Shown: piece by piece, positions 15,992-25,770 of the stretch
Numbering within the stretch: the stretch's first letter is position 1
Layout of the letters: the number at the start of each line of letters is the position of its first letter
Source of the DNA: Streptomyces sp. CG1
GTDB taxonomy: Bacteria; Actinomycetota; Actinomycetes; Streptomycetales; Streptomycetaceae
DNA: 64,000 nt
NCBI RefSeq assembly: GCF_041080625.1
Contig: NZ_CP163518.1
Coordinates: forward strand, 6,565,501-6,629,500
Direction: 5' to 3'
The notes under the pieces: generated by a model
What the model was told of the DNA's origin: nothing
Database searches by the model: none
The model's input: only the letters and a program-made list of their open reading frames with translations
Program-made: the position numbers and the translations under genes

Positions 15992-16429
15992 TCAGCAGGG
16001 GCGCTTGCGGAGTTCCATCACATAGTCGTGGGGTGCCCCGGCGGACTCCGCCGCGTCGGCGATCTCGCCCAGGTAGCGCGCCGAGGGCAGGCCGCCCTCG
16101 TAGCCGTTGAGGACGTACGTCCACGCCGCCTCCTCGCCGTCCAGGGTGTGCACGCGCACCCGGACCCGGCGGTAGAGGTTCAGGCCGACGTCCTCCCACC
16201 GGTCGAGGGACTCCTCGTCCAGGGGTGCGATGTCGTACAGCCCGACGAAGACCTGGGCGAGCGGATCCTCGACGATCGTCGCCAGCGCGCCCTCCCCGTC
16301 CGGCTGCTCGCCGCCGAACGTCAGCCGCCAGCCGTTCAGCCAGCCCGTGGCGCGCAGCGGGGAGTGCGGCGCGCGGAAGGCCATCAGACGCGCGTCGAGA
16401 TTGCCGGCGTACGCGGCATAGAGCGACAT
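15992..16429 (-). CDS. gamma-glutamylcyclotransferase-like protein
   Basis: A 145-aa protein of the GGCT fold: an N-terminal YAAYAGNLD (in place of the family's YGS-L motif), WRLTFGGE, AQVFVGLYDI, a central LDRWEDVGLNLYRR and YVLNGYEGGLPS. The family forms 5-oxoproline from gamma-glutamyl peptides, but many bacterial members are uncharacterised. ATG 16429 is chosen; the frame is open far upstream only because of G+C content. It stands alone, divergent from the flavoprotein gene. Confidence 0.8.
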   Translation of the reverse strand: MSLYAAYAGNLDARLMAFRAPHSPLRATGWLNGWRLTFGGEQPDGEGALATIVEDPLAQVFVGLYDIAPLDEESLDRWEDVGLNLYRRVRVRVHTLDGEEAAWTYVLNGYEGGLPSARYLGEIADAAESAGAPHDYVMELRKRPC

Positions 16430-16535
16430 GGAGAGAGGGTACGGCAGAGATAGTAGGGAAAGTCCCGTCACTCGCGCCCCGGCAGACACTCGTGTGTGCC
16501 CCCCCGGGCAGTAGCACCTTGAAGCGTGCGGGACA

Positions 16536-17984
16536 ATGGGGTACGTGACTCGGATCGTGATCATCGGTGGCGGACCCGGCGGATATGAAGCGGCCCTGGT
16601 AGCCGCGCAGCTCGGTGCGGAGGTGACCGTCGTCGACTGCGACGGTCTGGGCGGAGCGTCGGTGCTGACCGACTGCGTGCCGTCGAAGACCCTGATCGCC
16701 ACGGCCGAGGTGATGACCACCTTCGACTCGTCGTACGAAGAGCTGGGCATCATCGTCGCCGACGACACGCCGCCGCTGGAGCAGGCCGCCCGGGTGGTGG
16801 GCGTGGATCTGGGGAAGGTCAACCGCCGTGTGAAGCGGCTGGCCCTCGCGCAGTCGCACGACATCACCGCCTCCGTCACGCGCGCCGGCGCCCGGGTCAT
16901 GCGCGGCCGCGGACGTCTGGAGGGCATGCAGGCCCTCGACGGGTCGCGCAAGGTCGTCGTCACCACCGCCGACGGCACCGAGGAGACCCTCACCGCCGAC
17001 GCCGTCCTCATCGCCACCGGTGGTCACCCGCGTGAGCTGTCCGACGCCCAGCCCGACGGCGAGCGCATCCTCAACTGGACCCAGGTCTACGACCTCACCG
17101 AGCTGCCGGAAGAGCTGATCGTGGTCGGCTCCGGTGTCACCGGTGCCGAGTTCGCCGGCGCGTACCAGGCGCTGGGGTCCAAGGTCACCCTGGTGTCGTC
17201 GCGCGACCGGGTGCTGCCCGGCGAGGACCCGGACGCCGCCGCCGTCCTCGAGGACGTCTTCCGGCGCCGTGGCATGAACGTCATGGCCCGCTCCCGCGCG
17301 CAGTCCGCCAAGCGCGTCGGCGACCGGGTCGAGGTGACGCTGGCGGACGGCCGGGTCATCACCGGCTCGCACTGTCTGATGGCCGTCGGCGCCGTCCCGA
17401 ACAGCGCGGGGCTCGGCCTGGAGGAGGCCGGTGTCAAGCTGCGCGACTCGGGTCACATCTGGACCGACAAGGTCTCGCGTACGACCGCCCCGGGCGTGTA
17501 CGCGGCCGGTGACGTCACGGGTATCTTCGCGCTCGCCTCCGTCGCCGCGATGCAGGGACGTATCGCCATGTACCACTTCCTCGGCGACGCGGTGACCCCG
17601 CTGAACCTGAAGACCGTCTCCTCCAACGTCTTCACGGACCCCGAGATCGCGACCGTCGGCTACACTCAGGCGGACGTGGACGCGGGCAAGATCGACGCCA
17701 GGGTCGTCAAGCTGCCCCTCCTCCGCAACCCCCGCGCCAAGATGCAGGGCATCCGGGACGGCTTCGTCAAGATCTTCTGCCGGCCGGGTACGGGCATCGT
17801 CGTCGGCGGTGTGGTCGTCGCGCCCCGCGCCTCGGAACTGATCCACCCCATCTCGATCGCCGTCGACAACAATCTGACGGTCGAACAGATCGCGAACGCG
17901 TTCACCGTGTACCCCTCCCTTTCGGGGTCGATCGCCGAGGTGGCCCGGCAGCTGCACACCCGCAAGGCGAGCGCGGAGGCCTGA
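16536..17984 (+). CDS. lpdA: LpdA-like NAD(P)H:quinone oxidoreductase (dihydrolipoamide dehydrogenase family)
   Basis: Flavoprotein disulfide reductase fold, 482 aa: FAD-binding VIIGGGPGGYEAAL, NAD-binding VVGSGVTGAEFAGA, second FAD motif VYAAGDVTG and the dimer interface near the C-terminus. The redox site reads GGASVLTDCVPSK, with only one of the two Cys of true lipoamide dehydrogenases. Mycobacterium tuberculosis LpdA (Rv3303c) has the same loss and reduces quinones rather than lipoamide, so a similar role is likely. The C-terminal HxxxxE is also absent. Start ATG 16536; a GTG nine bases later is also possible. Confidence 0.9.
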   Translation: MGYVTRIVIIGGGPGGYEAALVAAQLGAEVTVVDCDGLGGASVLTDCVPSKTLIATAEVMTTFDSSYEELGIIVADDTPPLEQAARVVGVDLGKVNRRVKRLALAQSHDITASVTRAGARVMRGRGRLEGMQALDGSRKVVVTTADGTEETLTADAVLIATGGHPRELSDAQPDGERILNWTQVYDLTELPEELIVVGSGVTGAEFAGAYQALGSKVTLVSSRDRVLPGEDPDAAAVLEDVFRRRGMNVMARSRAQSAKRVGDRVEVTLADGRVITGSHCLMAVGAVPNSAGLGLEEAGVKLRDSGHIWTDKVSRTTAPGVYAAGDVTGIFALASVAAMQGRIAMYHFLGDAVTPLNLKTVSSNVFTDPEIATVGYTQADVDAGKIDARVVKLPLLRNPRAKMQGIRDGFVKIFCRPGTGIVVGGVVVAPRASELIHPISIAVDNNLTVEQIANAFTVYPSLSGSIAEVARQLHTRKASAEA

Positions 17985-18150
17985 CGGCCGGATCCGACTT
18001 CCCGCTGGTCACGGGGAGTTGCCGCGAGTGCGTGCGGCATAGTCGGGGCGGGCAGGTCCTATACCACTTCCCGCCCTGCCATGCGAACAACTTCTGTTAT
18101 TCGGCGCAAACTGCTGAAAGCAGACGGTCGCTGGGGTTACTGTCAGTTTC

Positions 18151-19080
18151 GTGTTCGCTGCTGAACGTCGCCAATTGATCCTCGAAATGGTGCGAGCGAA
18201 CGGTGCCGTGTCGCTCCGTGAACTCGCCCGCGTCGTCCAGACCTCCGAAGTGACCGTACGGCGGGACGTGCGGGCACTGGAGGCAGAAGGACTCCTCGAC
18301 CGCCGGCACGGCGGTGCCGTACTGCCGGGTGGATTCACACGTGAGTCGGGCTTTCCGCAGAAGTCCCATCTCGCGACCGCCGAGAAGACGGCCATCGCCG
18401 ACCTCGCCGCGGGTCTCGTCGAAGAAGGCGAGGCCATCGTGGTCGGCGCGGGTACCACCACACAGGAGCTGGCCCGCCGGCTCGCCCGGGTGCCCGGTCT
18501 GACCGTCGTCACCAACTCCCTCCTGGTCGCCCAGGCGTTGGCCCATGCCAACCGGGTGGAGGTCGTGATGACCGGCGGCACCCTGCGCGGCTCCAACTAC
18601 GCCCTCGTCGGCTCCGGCGCGGAGCAGTCCCTGCAGGGGCTGAGAGTGTCCAAGGCCTTCCTCTCGGGGAGCGGCCTGACCGCGGAGCGGGGTCTGTCCA
18701 CGTCCAACATGCTCTCGGCGTCCGTGGACCGGGCCCTCGTCCAGGCCGCCGCCGAGGTCGTCGTCCTCGCCGACCACACCAAGCTCGGCACGGACACGAT
18801 GTTCCAGACCGTACCGACGGACGTCATCACCCGCCTGGTAACCGACGAGCCCCCGCCGCACGACGACCGCGCCGCCACCGAGTTGCAGGCCCTTGCCGAC
18901 CAAGGGGTGCAGATCGCCGTGGCCGGGGCGAGCGGGGCCCCTCCGGGGGGTGAGCAGGCCCCGGCGCGGCGTGCCCCACTGCCGGGGCCGCGCAGGGGGC
19001 ATGTGGCGCTTCGGTCGGGGGGCGGCTTGGAGCCTACGGGGGCTGAGCGGGGGCGCGTCGCGGATCTGCGGCGCCGGTAG
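18151..19080 (+). CDS. DeoR/GlpR-type transcriptional regulator
   Basis: A 309-aa regulator from a GTG start: an N-terminal DeoR winged HTH (RRQLILEMVRANGAVSLRELAR, SEVTVRRDVRALEAEGLLDRRHGGAVL) and a sugar-phosphate-sensing domain (GAGTTTQELARRL, VVTNSLLVAQAL, TGGTLRGSNYALVG, LADHTKLG). The conserved part ends near residue 255; about 50 Gly/Arg/Pro-rich residues follow with no family counterpart, possibly from loss of an original stop. The ligand is unknown. It could be considered for the nucleoside operators, but it lies apart from them. Confidence 0.9.
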   Translation: MFAAERRQLILEMVRANGAVSLRELARVVQTSEVTVRRDVRALEAEGLLDRRHGGAVLPGGFTRESGFPQKSHLATAEKTAIADLAAGLVEEGEAIVVGAGTTTQELARRLARVPGLTVVTNSLLVAQALAHANRVEVVMTGGTLRGSNYALVGSGAEQSLQGLRVSKAFLSGSGLTAERGLSTSNMLSASVDRALVQAAAEVVVLADHTKLGTDTMFQTVPTDVITRLVTDEPPPHDDRAATELQALADQGVQIAVAGASGAPPGGEQAPARRAPLPGPRRGHVALRSGGGLEPTGAERGRVADLRRR

Positions 19081-19240
19081 CTGTCGGGCCCGGTCGGCTT
19101 TCGGTGCCCAATCGCCGTAGGGCTTCGGGTTGTTGGGCGGGTGCGGGTTCGCTGTGGCTTGTCGCGCCCACGCGGTGGTAGCCGCATATCAGACACTGCC
19201 CCGCGCCCCTGGGCTGGCTGCCCCTCGCGTACTCGAAAAA

Positions 19241-19284
19241 GTGACGCCCGGTGGACCGAAAGTGGTCGGTCCACCGGGCGTCAC
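19241..19284 (-). terminator. strong terminator of the accA2 transcript
   Basis: Two 19-base arms (19241-19259, 19266-19284) are perfectly complementary around a six-base loop. On the minus strand the stem is followed by TTTTT, the classic rho-independent form for the biotin carboxylase gene. It can also stop reads from the DeoR gene. Confidence 0.93.
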
Positions 19285-19298
19285 TGTGAAGCGTGCCG

Positions 19299-21071
19299 TC
19301 AGTCCTTGATCTCGCAGATGGCCGCGCCCGAGGTGATGGAGGCGCCGACCTCGGCGTTGAGGCCCTTGATGGTGCCGGCCTTGTGGGCGTTGAGGGGCTG
19401 TTCCATCTTCATGGCCTCCAGGACGACGACGAGGTCGCCTTCCTTGACTTCCTGGCCTTCCTCGACGGCGACCTTGACGATGGTGCCCTGCATCGGGGAG
19501 GCGAGGGTGTCGCCGGAGGCGACGGGGCCGGACTTCTTGGCCGCGCGGCGCTTCGGCTTGGCGCCCGCCGCGAGGCCGGTGCGGGCCAGGGACATGCCGA
19601 GGGAGGCCGGGAGGGAGACTTCCAGGCGCTTGCCGCCGACCTCGACGACGACCGTCTCGCGGCTGGTGTCCTCCTCCGCCTCGGTGTCGGCGGGGGTGGC
19701 GAAGGGCTTGATCTCGTTGACGAACTCGGTCTCGATCCAGCGGGTGTGGACGGTGAAGGGGTCCTGGCCGCCGGTGAGTTCGGGGGCGTAGGCCGCATCC
19801 CGTACGACCGCGCGGTGGAAGGGGATCGCGGTGGCCATGCCCTCGACCTGGAACTCGTCCAGGGCGCGTGCGGCCCGCTGCAGGGCCTCCTTGCGGGTAC
19901 GGCCCGTCACGATCAGTTTGGCCAGCAGGGAGTCCCAGGCCGGGCCGATCACGCTGCCGGACTCCACGCCCGCGTCCAGGCGGACACCGGGGCCGGACGG
20001 TGCGTGGAACGTGGTGACCGTGCCGGGGGCGGGCAGGAAGTTGCGGCCCGGGTCCTCGCCGTTGATGCGGAACTCGAAGGAGTGGCCGCGCAGGGCCGGG
20101 TCGTCGTAGCCCAGTTCCTCGCCGTCGGCGATGCGGAACATCTCGCGTACGAGGTCGATGCCGGTGACTTCCTCGGTCACCGGGTGTTCCACCTGCAGGC
20201 GGGTGTTGACCTCCAGGAAGGAGATCGTGCCGTCCTGGCCGACCAGGAACTCGCAGGTGCCGGCGCCCTCGTAGCCGGCCTCCTTGAGGATGGCCTTCGA
20301 GGCGCGGTACAGCTCGGCGACCTGCTCGTCGGACAGGAACGGCGCCGGGGCCTCCTCGACGAGTTTCTGGTGGCGGCGCTGCAGGGAGCAGTCACGCGTG
20401 GAGACGACGACCACGTTGCCGTGCTTGTCCGCCAGACACTGGGTCTCCACGTGCCGCGGGCGGTCGAGGTAGCGCTCCACGAAGCACTCGCCGCGGCCGA
20501 AGGCGGCGACCGCCTCACGGACCGCCGACTCGTACAGCTCGGGGACCTCTTCGAGGGTGCGGGCGACCTTCAGGCCGCGGCCGCCGCCACCGAAGGCGGC
20601 CTTGATCGCGATGGGCAGGCCGTGCTCCTCGGCGAACGCCACGACCTCCTCGGCACCGCTGACCGGGTCCGGCGTACCGGCCACCAGCGGGGCGCCGGCG
20701 CGCTGGGCGATGTGACGGGCGGCGACCTTGTCACCGAGGTCGCGGATCGCCTGCGGCGGCGGGCCGATCCAGATCAGACCGGCGTCCAGGACCGCCTGCG
20801 CGAAGTCGGCGTTCTCCGAGAGGAAGCCGTAACCCGGATGGATGGCGTCCGCGCCCGACTCGCGTGCCGCGTTCAGGACCTTCTCGATGTCCAGGTAGCT
20901 GGTGGCCGGGGTGTCACCGCCCAGGGCGAACGCCTCATCCGCGGCGCGGACATGCAGAGCGTCCCGGTCCGGGTCCGCGTAGACGGCCACGCTCGCGATC
21001 CCGGCGTCCCGGCAGGCCCGGGCCACGCGGACAGCGATTTCGCCACGGTTGGCGATGAGCACCTTGCGCAC
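19299..21071 (-). CDS. accA2: acyl-CoA carboxylase alpha subunit (biotin carboxylase + BCCP)
   Basis: A 590-aa biotinylated alpha subunit that carboxylates biotin with ATP and bicarbonate and hands the carboxyl group to PccB or another beta subunit. Biotin carboxylase domain: [20 protein letters not shown], the ATP-grasp loop [24 protein letters not shown]. The C-terminal biotinyl domain has EAMKMEQ with Lys555 as attachment site. GTG 21071 is preceded by GGAGGGAG. The length equals my recollection of S. coelicolor AccA2. Monocistronic with a strong terminator; the beta and epsilon genes and biotin ligase lie 2-4 kb away. Confidence 0.95.
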   Translation of the reverse strand: MRKVLIANRGEIAVRVARACRDAGIASVAVYADPDRDALHVRAADEAFALGGDTPATSYLDIEKVLNAARESGADAIHPGYGFLSENADFAQAVLDAGLIWIGPPPQAIRDLGDKVAARHIAQRAGAPLVAGTPDPVSGAEEVVAFAEEHGLPIAIKAAFGGGGRGLKVARTLEEVPELYESAVREAVAAFGRGECFVERYLDRPRHVETQCLADKHGNVVVVSTRDCSLQRRHQKLVEEAPAPFLSDEQVAELYRASKAILKEAGYEGAGTCEFLVGQDGTISFLEVNTRLQVEHPVTEEVTGIDLVREMFRIADGEELGYDDPALRGHSFEFRINGEDPGRNFLPAPGTVTTFHAPSGPGVRLDAGVESGSVIGPAWDSLLAKLIVTGRTRKEALQRAARALDEFQVEGMATAIPFHRAVVRDAAYAPELTGGQDPFTVHTRWIETEFVNEIKPFATPADTEAEEDTSRETVVVEVGGKRLEVSLPASLGMSLARTGLAAGAKPKRRAAKKSGPVASGDTLASPMQGTIVKVAVEEGQEVKEGDLVVVLEAMKMEQPLNAHKAGTIKGLNAEVGASITSGAAICEIKD

Positions 21072-21438
21072 GATTGAGGCTCCCTCCTTGAAACAAGCCG
21101 AGTTTAGGGACTGCCGACACGGCACTTCGACCCGTCCCCAATGGTGAGCTTGCCCACACGGAGCGTGATTCGAGGCTCGCTCGACCCGCGAAAAGCCTTG
21201 TCGCACCTCGGTACGCAGCTCTCCTCCCGGAAACCCTAGCCCCGTCATGTGGTCAAGGTCTCTGTGAGAGCGTGCTGCGGCCCACTCCGTTTCTTTGTCG
21301 AGTCCCTACGAATGGCCCAATGATTCTTTGCTGCTGCGCGAACCCTTGTCCCGGGGTTTACCCGTTAGTAGCGTTCATGACGACTCGAACGTACCTGTGG
21401 TAACAGTCGCGTGGCTTGAGAGTGGGTGGAGACCGGTG

Positions 21439-22083
21439 GTGCGTAGACCGGTGGCGTGGGTCGTGGCGGTCGTCCTCCTGGCGGAGGCCTTCTTCATCGC
21501 GGCGCTGAACTGGTTCCTCGGCGTTGTCGTCGACCGTCAGGACATGTCCCTGGCGGGGCTCGACCCGTCCACGATGGCGACGTCCTCGAAGATCGGCGGC
21601 GTCGTCTTCGGCCTCTACTTCGCGCTGTGCGCGCTGGTGGCCGTCCTGGTCGCGATACGGAACCGCGCGCCCGCCGGCTTCGGCCGGGTCCTGCTGATCA
21701 GCGTGGCCGTCGTACACGGCCTGCTCGGCGCCTTCGCCTGGAGCATGGTCGGCTGGACGGCGTTCCTGTTCCTCATGGTGGTGCTCGGCCTGGTCGTCCT
21801 GCTCCTGATGACGTACGACCAGGAGGGCGGCCCGCAGCCGGGTGCCTCCGGCGGCGGGGCCGGGCAGGGCGGGGACCCGGACGCCCTGAGCGAGCCCGGG
21901 CCGGCCGCGGCGCCGCGTGTGGCCCCGGATACGGCTCCGGGTGCCGCTCCGGGCGGGGCGGCCGTGCCGGCGCCTCGCACGGAACGTACGGGCGAGGCGC
22001 AGGGCGGCGGTGGGGGCGAGGGGACTCGGGACTCCGTGTCCGTGCCCGCTCAGGTCACTCGGCCGGCTCCCACAACGCCGTGA
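21439..22083 (+). CDS. four-helix membrane protein, unknown function
   Basis: A 214-aa membrane protein with helices near residues 6-25, 50-70, 82-103 and 106-127, then a 90-residue Pro/Gly/Ala-rich cytoplasmic tail. GTG 21439 is chosen because GGAG lies seven bases upstream (GTG 21436 is four bases from it); the open frame upstream has no such signal. Its 3' end overlaps the end of maf on the other strand by 29 bases. The same kind of protein sits between accA2 and maf in other Streptomyces, by memory. No motif gives a function. Confidence 0.75.
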   Translation: MRRPVAWVVAVVLLAEAFFIAALNWFLGVVVDRQDMSLAGLDPSTMATSSKIGGVVFGLYFALCALVAVLVAIRNRAPAGFGRVLLISVAVVHGLLGAFAWSMVGWTAFLFLMVVLGLVVLLLMTYDQEGGPQPGASGGGAGQGGDPDALSEPGPAAAPRVAPDTAPGAAPGGAAVPAPRTERTGEAQGGGGGEGTRDSVSVPAQVTRPAPTTP

Positions 22084-22669
22084 TACCGACGCCCAGTTCG
22101 GCCAGCAGCTTGCGCACCAGGGGCAGGCTGATGCCGATCACATTGCCGTGGTCGCCGTCGATGCCCTTGATGAACGGCGCCGAACGGCCGTCCAGGGTGA
22201 AGGCCCCGGCGACGTAGAGGGGTTCGCCGGAGGCGACGTACGCGGCGATCTCGTCGTCCGTCGGTTCGCCGAAGTGGACGACGGTCGAGGCGGTCCCGGA
22301 GACATAGCGCTTGGCCGCTGTGTCCCAGATGCAGTGGCCCGTCTGGAGGGTTGCGGTCCGTCCGCGCATCGCCTTCCAGCGGGCGGTCGCCTCCTCGGCG
22401 TCGGCGGGCTTGCCGAGGGCCTGGCCGTCCAGCTCCAGCACCGAGTCACAGCCGATCACCAGGGCGCCCTGCACCTCCGGCTTCGCGGCCACGACCGAGG
22501 CCTTCGCCTCGGCCAGCGCGAGCGCCAGCTCCGCCGGGGTGGGCGCGGTGACGGCGTCCTCGTCGACCCCGCTCACGATCACCTCCGGTGAGAGACCGGC
22601 TTGCCTCAGGAGGCCCAGCCGGGCGGGGGAGGCGGAGGCGAGGATCAGGCGGCGGCGCGTAGCAGTCAT
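22055..22669 (-). CDS. maf: Maf-family nucleotide pyrophosphatase
   Basis: A 204-aa member of the Maf/HAM1 fold: an N-terminal [18 protein letters not shown], the conserved [27 protein letters not shown], and the C-terminal [17 protein letters not shown]. Maf proteins hydrolyse non-canonical or canonical NTPs and are linked to arrest of septum formation. The first gene of its orientation after birA is pccB, so the order pccB-accE-mmpB-maf on one strand suggests a loose operon. ATG 22669. Confidence 0.93.
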   Translation of the reverse strand: MTATRRRLILASASPARLGLLRQAGLSPEVIVSGVDEDAVTAPTPAELALALAEAKASVVAAKPEVQGALVIGCDSVLELDGQALGKPADAEEATARWKAMRGRTATLQTGHCIWDTAAKRYVSGTASTVVHFGEPTDDEIAAYVASGEPLYVAGAFTLDGRSAPFIKGIDGDHGNVIGISLPLVRKLLAELGVGITALWEPAE

Positions 22670-22700
22670 GCGGTCAGGTTAGCCACGGCTGCCTGTCGGC

Positions 22701-22829
22701 TCACCTCAGGCCGATCACGAGCATCGTCAGGATCATTGCCACGGCCATGAAGAGGCCGAGCCGCCGAAGCATGTCCTGCGCTTCGCGCAGGTACTTCGGC
22801 GGCTCGTTCTCCGGGTCTGACCACAGCAC
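22701..22829 (-). CDS. mmpB: MmpB-like morphogenic membrane mini-protein
   Basis: A 42-residue frame from GTG 22829 to TGA 22701. It has an acidic/Pro-rich start (LWSDPENEPPKYLREAQ), an amphipathic stretch (MLRRLG) and a single C-terminal transmembrane helix (FMAVAMILTMLVIGL) ending in Arg. The size, sequence style and position between maf and accE match what databases call morphogenic membrane protein MmpB in Streptomyces. The name is from memory and moderately sure. Start is the only GTG that fits; no strong ribosome binding site is seen. Confidence 0.75.
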   Translation of the reverse strand: MLWSDPENEPPKYLREAQDMLRRLGLFMAVAMILTMLVIGLR

Positions 22830-22907
22830 ACCACCAGCGTGGGGCCGGGCCGGGTGAGGGTGCCTGAGTAGGCGTACTCAAATTGCCGCCCCTGAAGCGA
22901 TTCAGCC

Positions 22908-23117
22908 TCAGCTTGGCCAAAAAGTGCGGGTCCACGACGTCGGCCCGGGCCTGGGGACGCGGGCCGACGCGATCCGCGACGGGTCGGACCACGCGTCCCT
23001 CGGGGGTTCCGCGCCGGACGGTGTGGCCGCTGCCGCCGCGGCGCGGGCGCGGACCACCGCCAGGGCGGCGGCCAACTCCTCGGGGGTCGGGTTGCCTCGT
23101 ACGACCTTGATGTTCAT
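22908..23117 (-). CDS. accE: acyl-CoA carboxylase epsilon subunit
   Basis: A 69-aa basic protein from ATG 23117. It has the epsilon signature: KVVRGNPTPEELAALAVV-like helix at residues 3-25, an Ala-rich linker and a C-terminal W--PSR segment. Actinobacterial epsilon subunits stabilise the alpha-beta complex and raise propionyl-CoA carboxylase activity (PccE of S. coelicolor). It begins 23 bases after the pccB stop and is surely cotranscribed with it. Confidence 0.92.
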   Translation of the reverse strand: MNIKVVRGNPTPEELAAALAVVRARAAAAAATPSGAEPPRDAWSDPSRIASARVPRPGPTSWTRTFWPS

Positions 23118-23140
23118 GACGCTCCCAGGGTCCGCGGGGC

Positions 23141-24760
23141 CTAGAGGGGGATGTTGCCGTGCTTCTTCGGAGGCAGGGATTCCCGCTTCGTGCGCAGTTG
23201 ACGCAGGCCGCGGACGATGTGGGCGCGGGTGTCGGACGGCATGATCACCGCGTCGATGTAGCCGCGCTCGGCCGCGACGTAGGGGTTGAGGAGGGCGTCC
23301 TCGTACTCCTGGATCAGCCGGGCCCGGGTGGCCTCGCCGTTTCCGGTGGACTCCGCCTCGGCGATGGTGCGGCGGTGCAGGATGTTGACCGCGCCCTGGG
23401 CGCCCATGACGGCGATCTGGGCGGTCGGCCAGGCCAGGTTGAGGTCGGCGCCCAGGTGCTTGGAGCCCATGACGTCGTAGGCGCCGCCGAAGGCCTTGCG
23501 GGTGATCACCGTGATCAGGGGGACGGTCGCCTCGGCGTAGGCGTAGATCAGCTTGGCGCCGCGGCGGATGATGCCGGTGTGCTCCTGGTCGACGCCCGGC
23601 AGGAAGCCCGGGACGTCCACGAAGGTCAGCACCGGGATGTTGAAGGCGTCGCAGGTGCGCACGAACCGGGCGCCCTTCTCGGACGCGTCGATGTCCAGGC
23701 AGCCGGCGAACTGCATCGGCTGGTTGGCGACGATGCCGACCGGGTGGCCCTCGACCCGGCCGAACCCGGTCACGATGTTCGGCGCGAACAGTGCCTGCGT
23801 CTCGAAGAACTCGGCGTCGTCCAGGACGTGTTCGATCACCGTGCGGATGTCGTACGGCTGGTTCGCGCTGTCCGGGACCAGGGTGTCCAGCTCCAGGTCC
23901 TCGGCGCTGACGGCGAGGTCCGCCTCCTCCGGGAAGACCGGGGGCTCGGAGAGGTTGTTGGACGGCAGGTAGGAGAGGAGCTGCTTGACGTACTCGATGG
24001 CGTCCTTCTCGTCGCCCGCCATGTGGTGCGCCACGCCGGAGGTGGCGTTGTGGGTGCGGGCGCCGCCCAGCTCCTCGAAGCCGACGTCCTCGCCGGTGAC
24101 GGTCTTGATGACGTCCGGGCCGGTGATGAACATGTGCGAGGTCTGGTCGACCATGACCGTGAAGTCGGTGATCGCGGGGGAGTACACCGCGCCGCCCGCG
24201 CACGGGCCGACGACCAGGCTGATCTGCGGGATCACACCGGAGGCGTGGGTGTTGCGGCGGAAGATCTCGCCGTAGGCGCCGAGGGAGGCGACACCCTCCT
24301 GAATGCGGGCGCCGCCGGAGTCGTTGATGCCGATGACCGGGCAGCCGGTCTTCAGCGCGAAGTCCATGACCTTGACGATCTTCTGGCCGTAGACCTCGCC
24401 GAGGGCGCCGCCGAAGACGGTGAAGTCCTGCGAGAAGACGGCGACCGGGCGGCCGTCGACGGTGCCGTAGCCGGTGACGACGCCGTCGCCGTAGGGGCGG
24501 TTGGCGTCGAGTCCAAAGTTCGTGGACCGGTGCCGGGCGAACTCGTCCAGCTCGACGAAGGAGCCCTCGTCGAGGAGGAGTTCGATGCGCTCACGGGCCG
24601 TCAGCTTGCCCTTGGCGTGCTGCTTCTCGACGGCGCGCTCCGAGCCGGCGTGCGTCGCCTCATGGATGCGGCGCTGGAGATCCGCGAGCTTGCCCGCGGT
24701 CGTGTGGATATCGATCCCTTGGGTCTCGTGGATCTCTTGACGCTCTTCCGGCTCGGACAT
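23141..24760 (-). CDS. pccB: propionyl-CoA carboxylase beta subunit
   Basis: Carboxyltransferase, 539 aa, transferring CO2 from biotin to propionyl-CoA to make (S)-methylmalonyl-CoA, an extender unit for polyketides and odd-chain lipids. Both crotonase-type halves are present: [38 protein letters not shown], then [20 protein letters not shown] and [18 protein letters not shown]. Asp429 in AYDVM corresponds to Asp422 of S. coelicolor PccB, shown to set propionyl- over acetyl-CoA preference. ATG 24760, divergent from birA. Confidence 0.96.
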   Translation of the reverse strand: MSEPEERQEIHETQGIDIHTTAGKLADLQRRIHEATHAGSERAVEKQHAKGKLTARERIELLLDEGSFVELDEFARHRSTNFGLDANRPYGDGVVTGYGTVDGRPVAVFSQDFTVFGGALGEVYGQKIVKVMDFALKTGCPVIGINDSGGARIQEGVASLGAYGEIFRRNTHASGVIPQISLVVGPCAGGAVYSPAITDFTVMVDQTSHMFITGPDVIKTVTGEDVGFEELGGARTHNATSGVAHHMAGDEKDAIEYVKQLLSYLPSNNLSEPPVFPEEADLAVSAEDLELDTLVPDSANQPYDIRTVIEHVLDDAEFFETQALFAPNIVTGFGRVEGHPVGIVANQPMQFAGCLDIDASEKGARFVRTCDAFNIPVLTFVDVPGFLPGVDQEHTGIIRRGAKLIYAYAEATVPLITVITRKAFGGAYDVMGSKHLGADLNLAWPTAQIAVMGAQGAVNILHRRTIAEAESTGNGEATRARLIQEYEDALLNPYVAAERGYIDAVIMPSDTRAHIVRGLRQLRTKRESLPPKKHGNIPL

Positions 24761-24870
24761 CGGGATGCGGCTCCCTGCCTGCTCAAAAGGGGGGACGGTT
24801 ACTCATCCGTAGAGTAGTGCTGGGCCTGTGGGTCGGCAGTGCGGCGTTTCCCACACCTAGGGTGACTTGC

Positions 24871-25743
24871 ATGACGCCGCACAATGCATCAGATGACAGC
24901 CGGGACGACAGTCGTTGGTCCGATCTGGACCGCCCGCCTCTGAACGCCGCGGCACTGCGGCGCGCGCTGGTCCGGGAAGGAAGCTTCTACCGCGAGGTGG
25001 AAGTGGTGCAGCGCACCGGCTCCACCAACTCCGACCTGGTCGCGCGGGCCGTCGCCGGGCAGGCCGACGAAGGGGCCGTGCTGGTGGCGGAGGAGCAGAC
25101 CGAGGGCAAGGGGCGGCTGGACCGGCGGTGGACGGCGCCGCCGCGCTCGGGTCTCTTCTTCTCCGTGCTGCTGCGGCCCGCCGGGGTTCCGGTGGCCCGG
25201 TGGGGCTGGCTGCCGCTGCTCACGGGGGTCGCCGTGGCGAGCGGGCTGGCCCGGGCGGCGGGTGTGGACACGTCCCTGAAGTGGCCGAACGACCTGCTGG
25301 TGACGGTCGGGGGCGGGGAGCGCAAGGCCGGCGGCATCCTCGCGGAACGGGCCGGCGAGGACGGTGTGGTCATCGGCGTCGGCATCAACGTCACGCTGCG
25401 GGCGGACGAGCTGCCGGTGCCCCAGGCGGGCTCGCTGGCGCTGGCCGGGGCGGTCGGCACGGACCGGGATCCGTTGCTCCGGGCCGTACTGCGGGCGCTG
25501 GAGGACTGGTACGGGCGGTGGCGGGCGGCGGGGGGTGACCCGGCGGCCTGCGGTCTGCAGGAGACGTACGCGGCGGGCTGCGCGACGCTGGGGCGCGCGG
25601 TGCGGGCCGAGTTGCCCGGGGAGCGGGCGATCGTGGGCGAGGCCGTGGCCGTCGACGGCGACGGCCGCCTGGTCATCGCGACGGGGGAGGGAGTCCAGGA
25701 GCCTGTGGGGGCGGGCGACATCGTCCATCTGCGGCCTGCGTGA
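24871..25743 (+). CDS. birA: biotin--[acyl-CoA carboxylase] ligase
   Basis: A 290-aa biotin protein ligase that attaches biotin to the BCCP Lys of acyl-CoA carboxylases. Seen: VVQRTGSTNSD, the biotinyl-AMP loop GKGRLDRRWTAP, LKWPNDLLV and KAGGILAE, GVGINV, plus a C-terminal SH3-like domain. There is no N-terminal DNA-binding HTH, so unlike E. coli BirA it should not be a repressor. ATG 24871. Divergent from pccB, whose enzyme it activates. The next 600 bases are non-coding. Confidence 0.93.
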   Translation: MTPHNASDDSRDDSRWSDLDRPPLNAAALRRALVREGSFYREVEVVQRTGSTNSDLVARAVAGQADEGAVLVAEEQTEGKGRLDRRWTAPPRSGLFFSVLLRPAGVPVARWGWLPLLTGVAVASGLARAAGVDTSLKWPNDLLVTVGGGERKAGGILAERAGEDGVVIGVGINVTLRADELPVPQAGSLALAGAVGTDRDPLLRAVLRALEDWYGRWRAAGGDPAACGLQETYAAGCATLGRAVRAELPGERAIVGEAVAVDGDGRLVIATGEGVQEPVGAGDIVHLRPA

Positions 25744-25770
25744 CGGGGATGTGGCGTGCGTCTGCGGCTT

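Noticed and set aside
15849-17957. 702-codon minus-strand open frame across the lpdA-like gene
   Set aside because: It is an antisense shadow created by third-position G/C bias. The + strand gene has complete FAD/NAD motifs and the minus frame has none.
18151-19080. DeoR-type protein as the regulator of the CTACGCGCGTAG sites
   Set aside because: Possible by name, but there is no copy of the palindrome at its own promoter and it lies downstream of an unrelated gene; nothing in the sequence supports it specifically.
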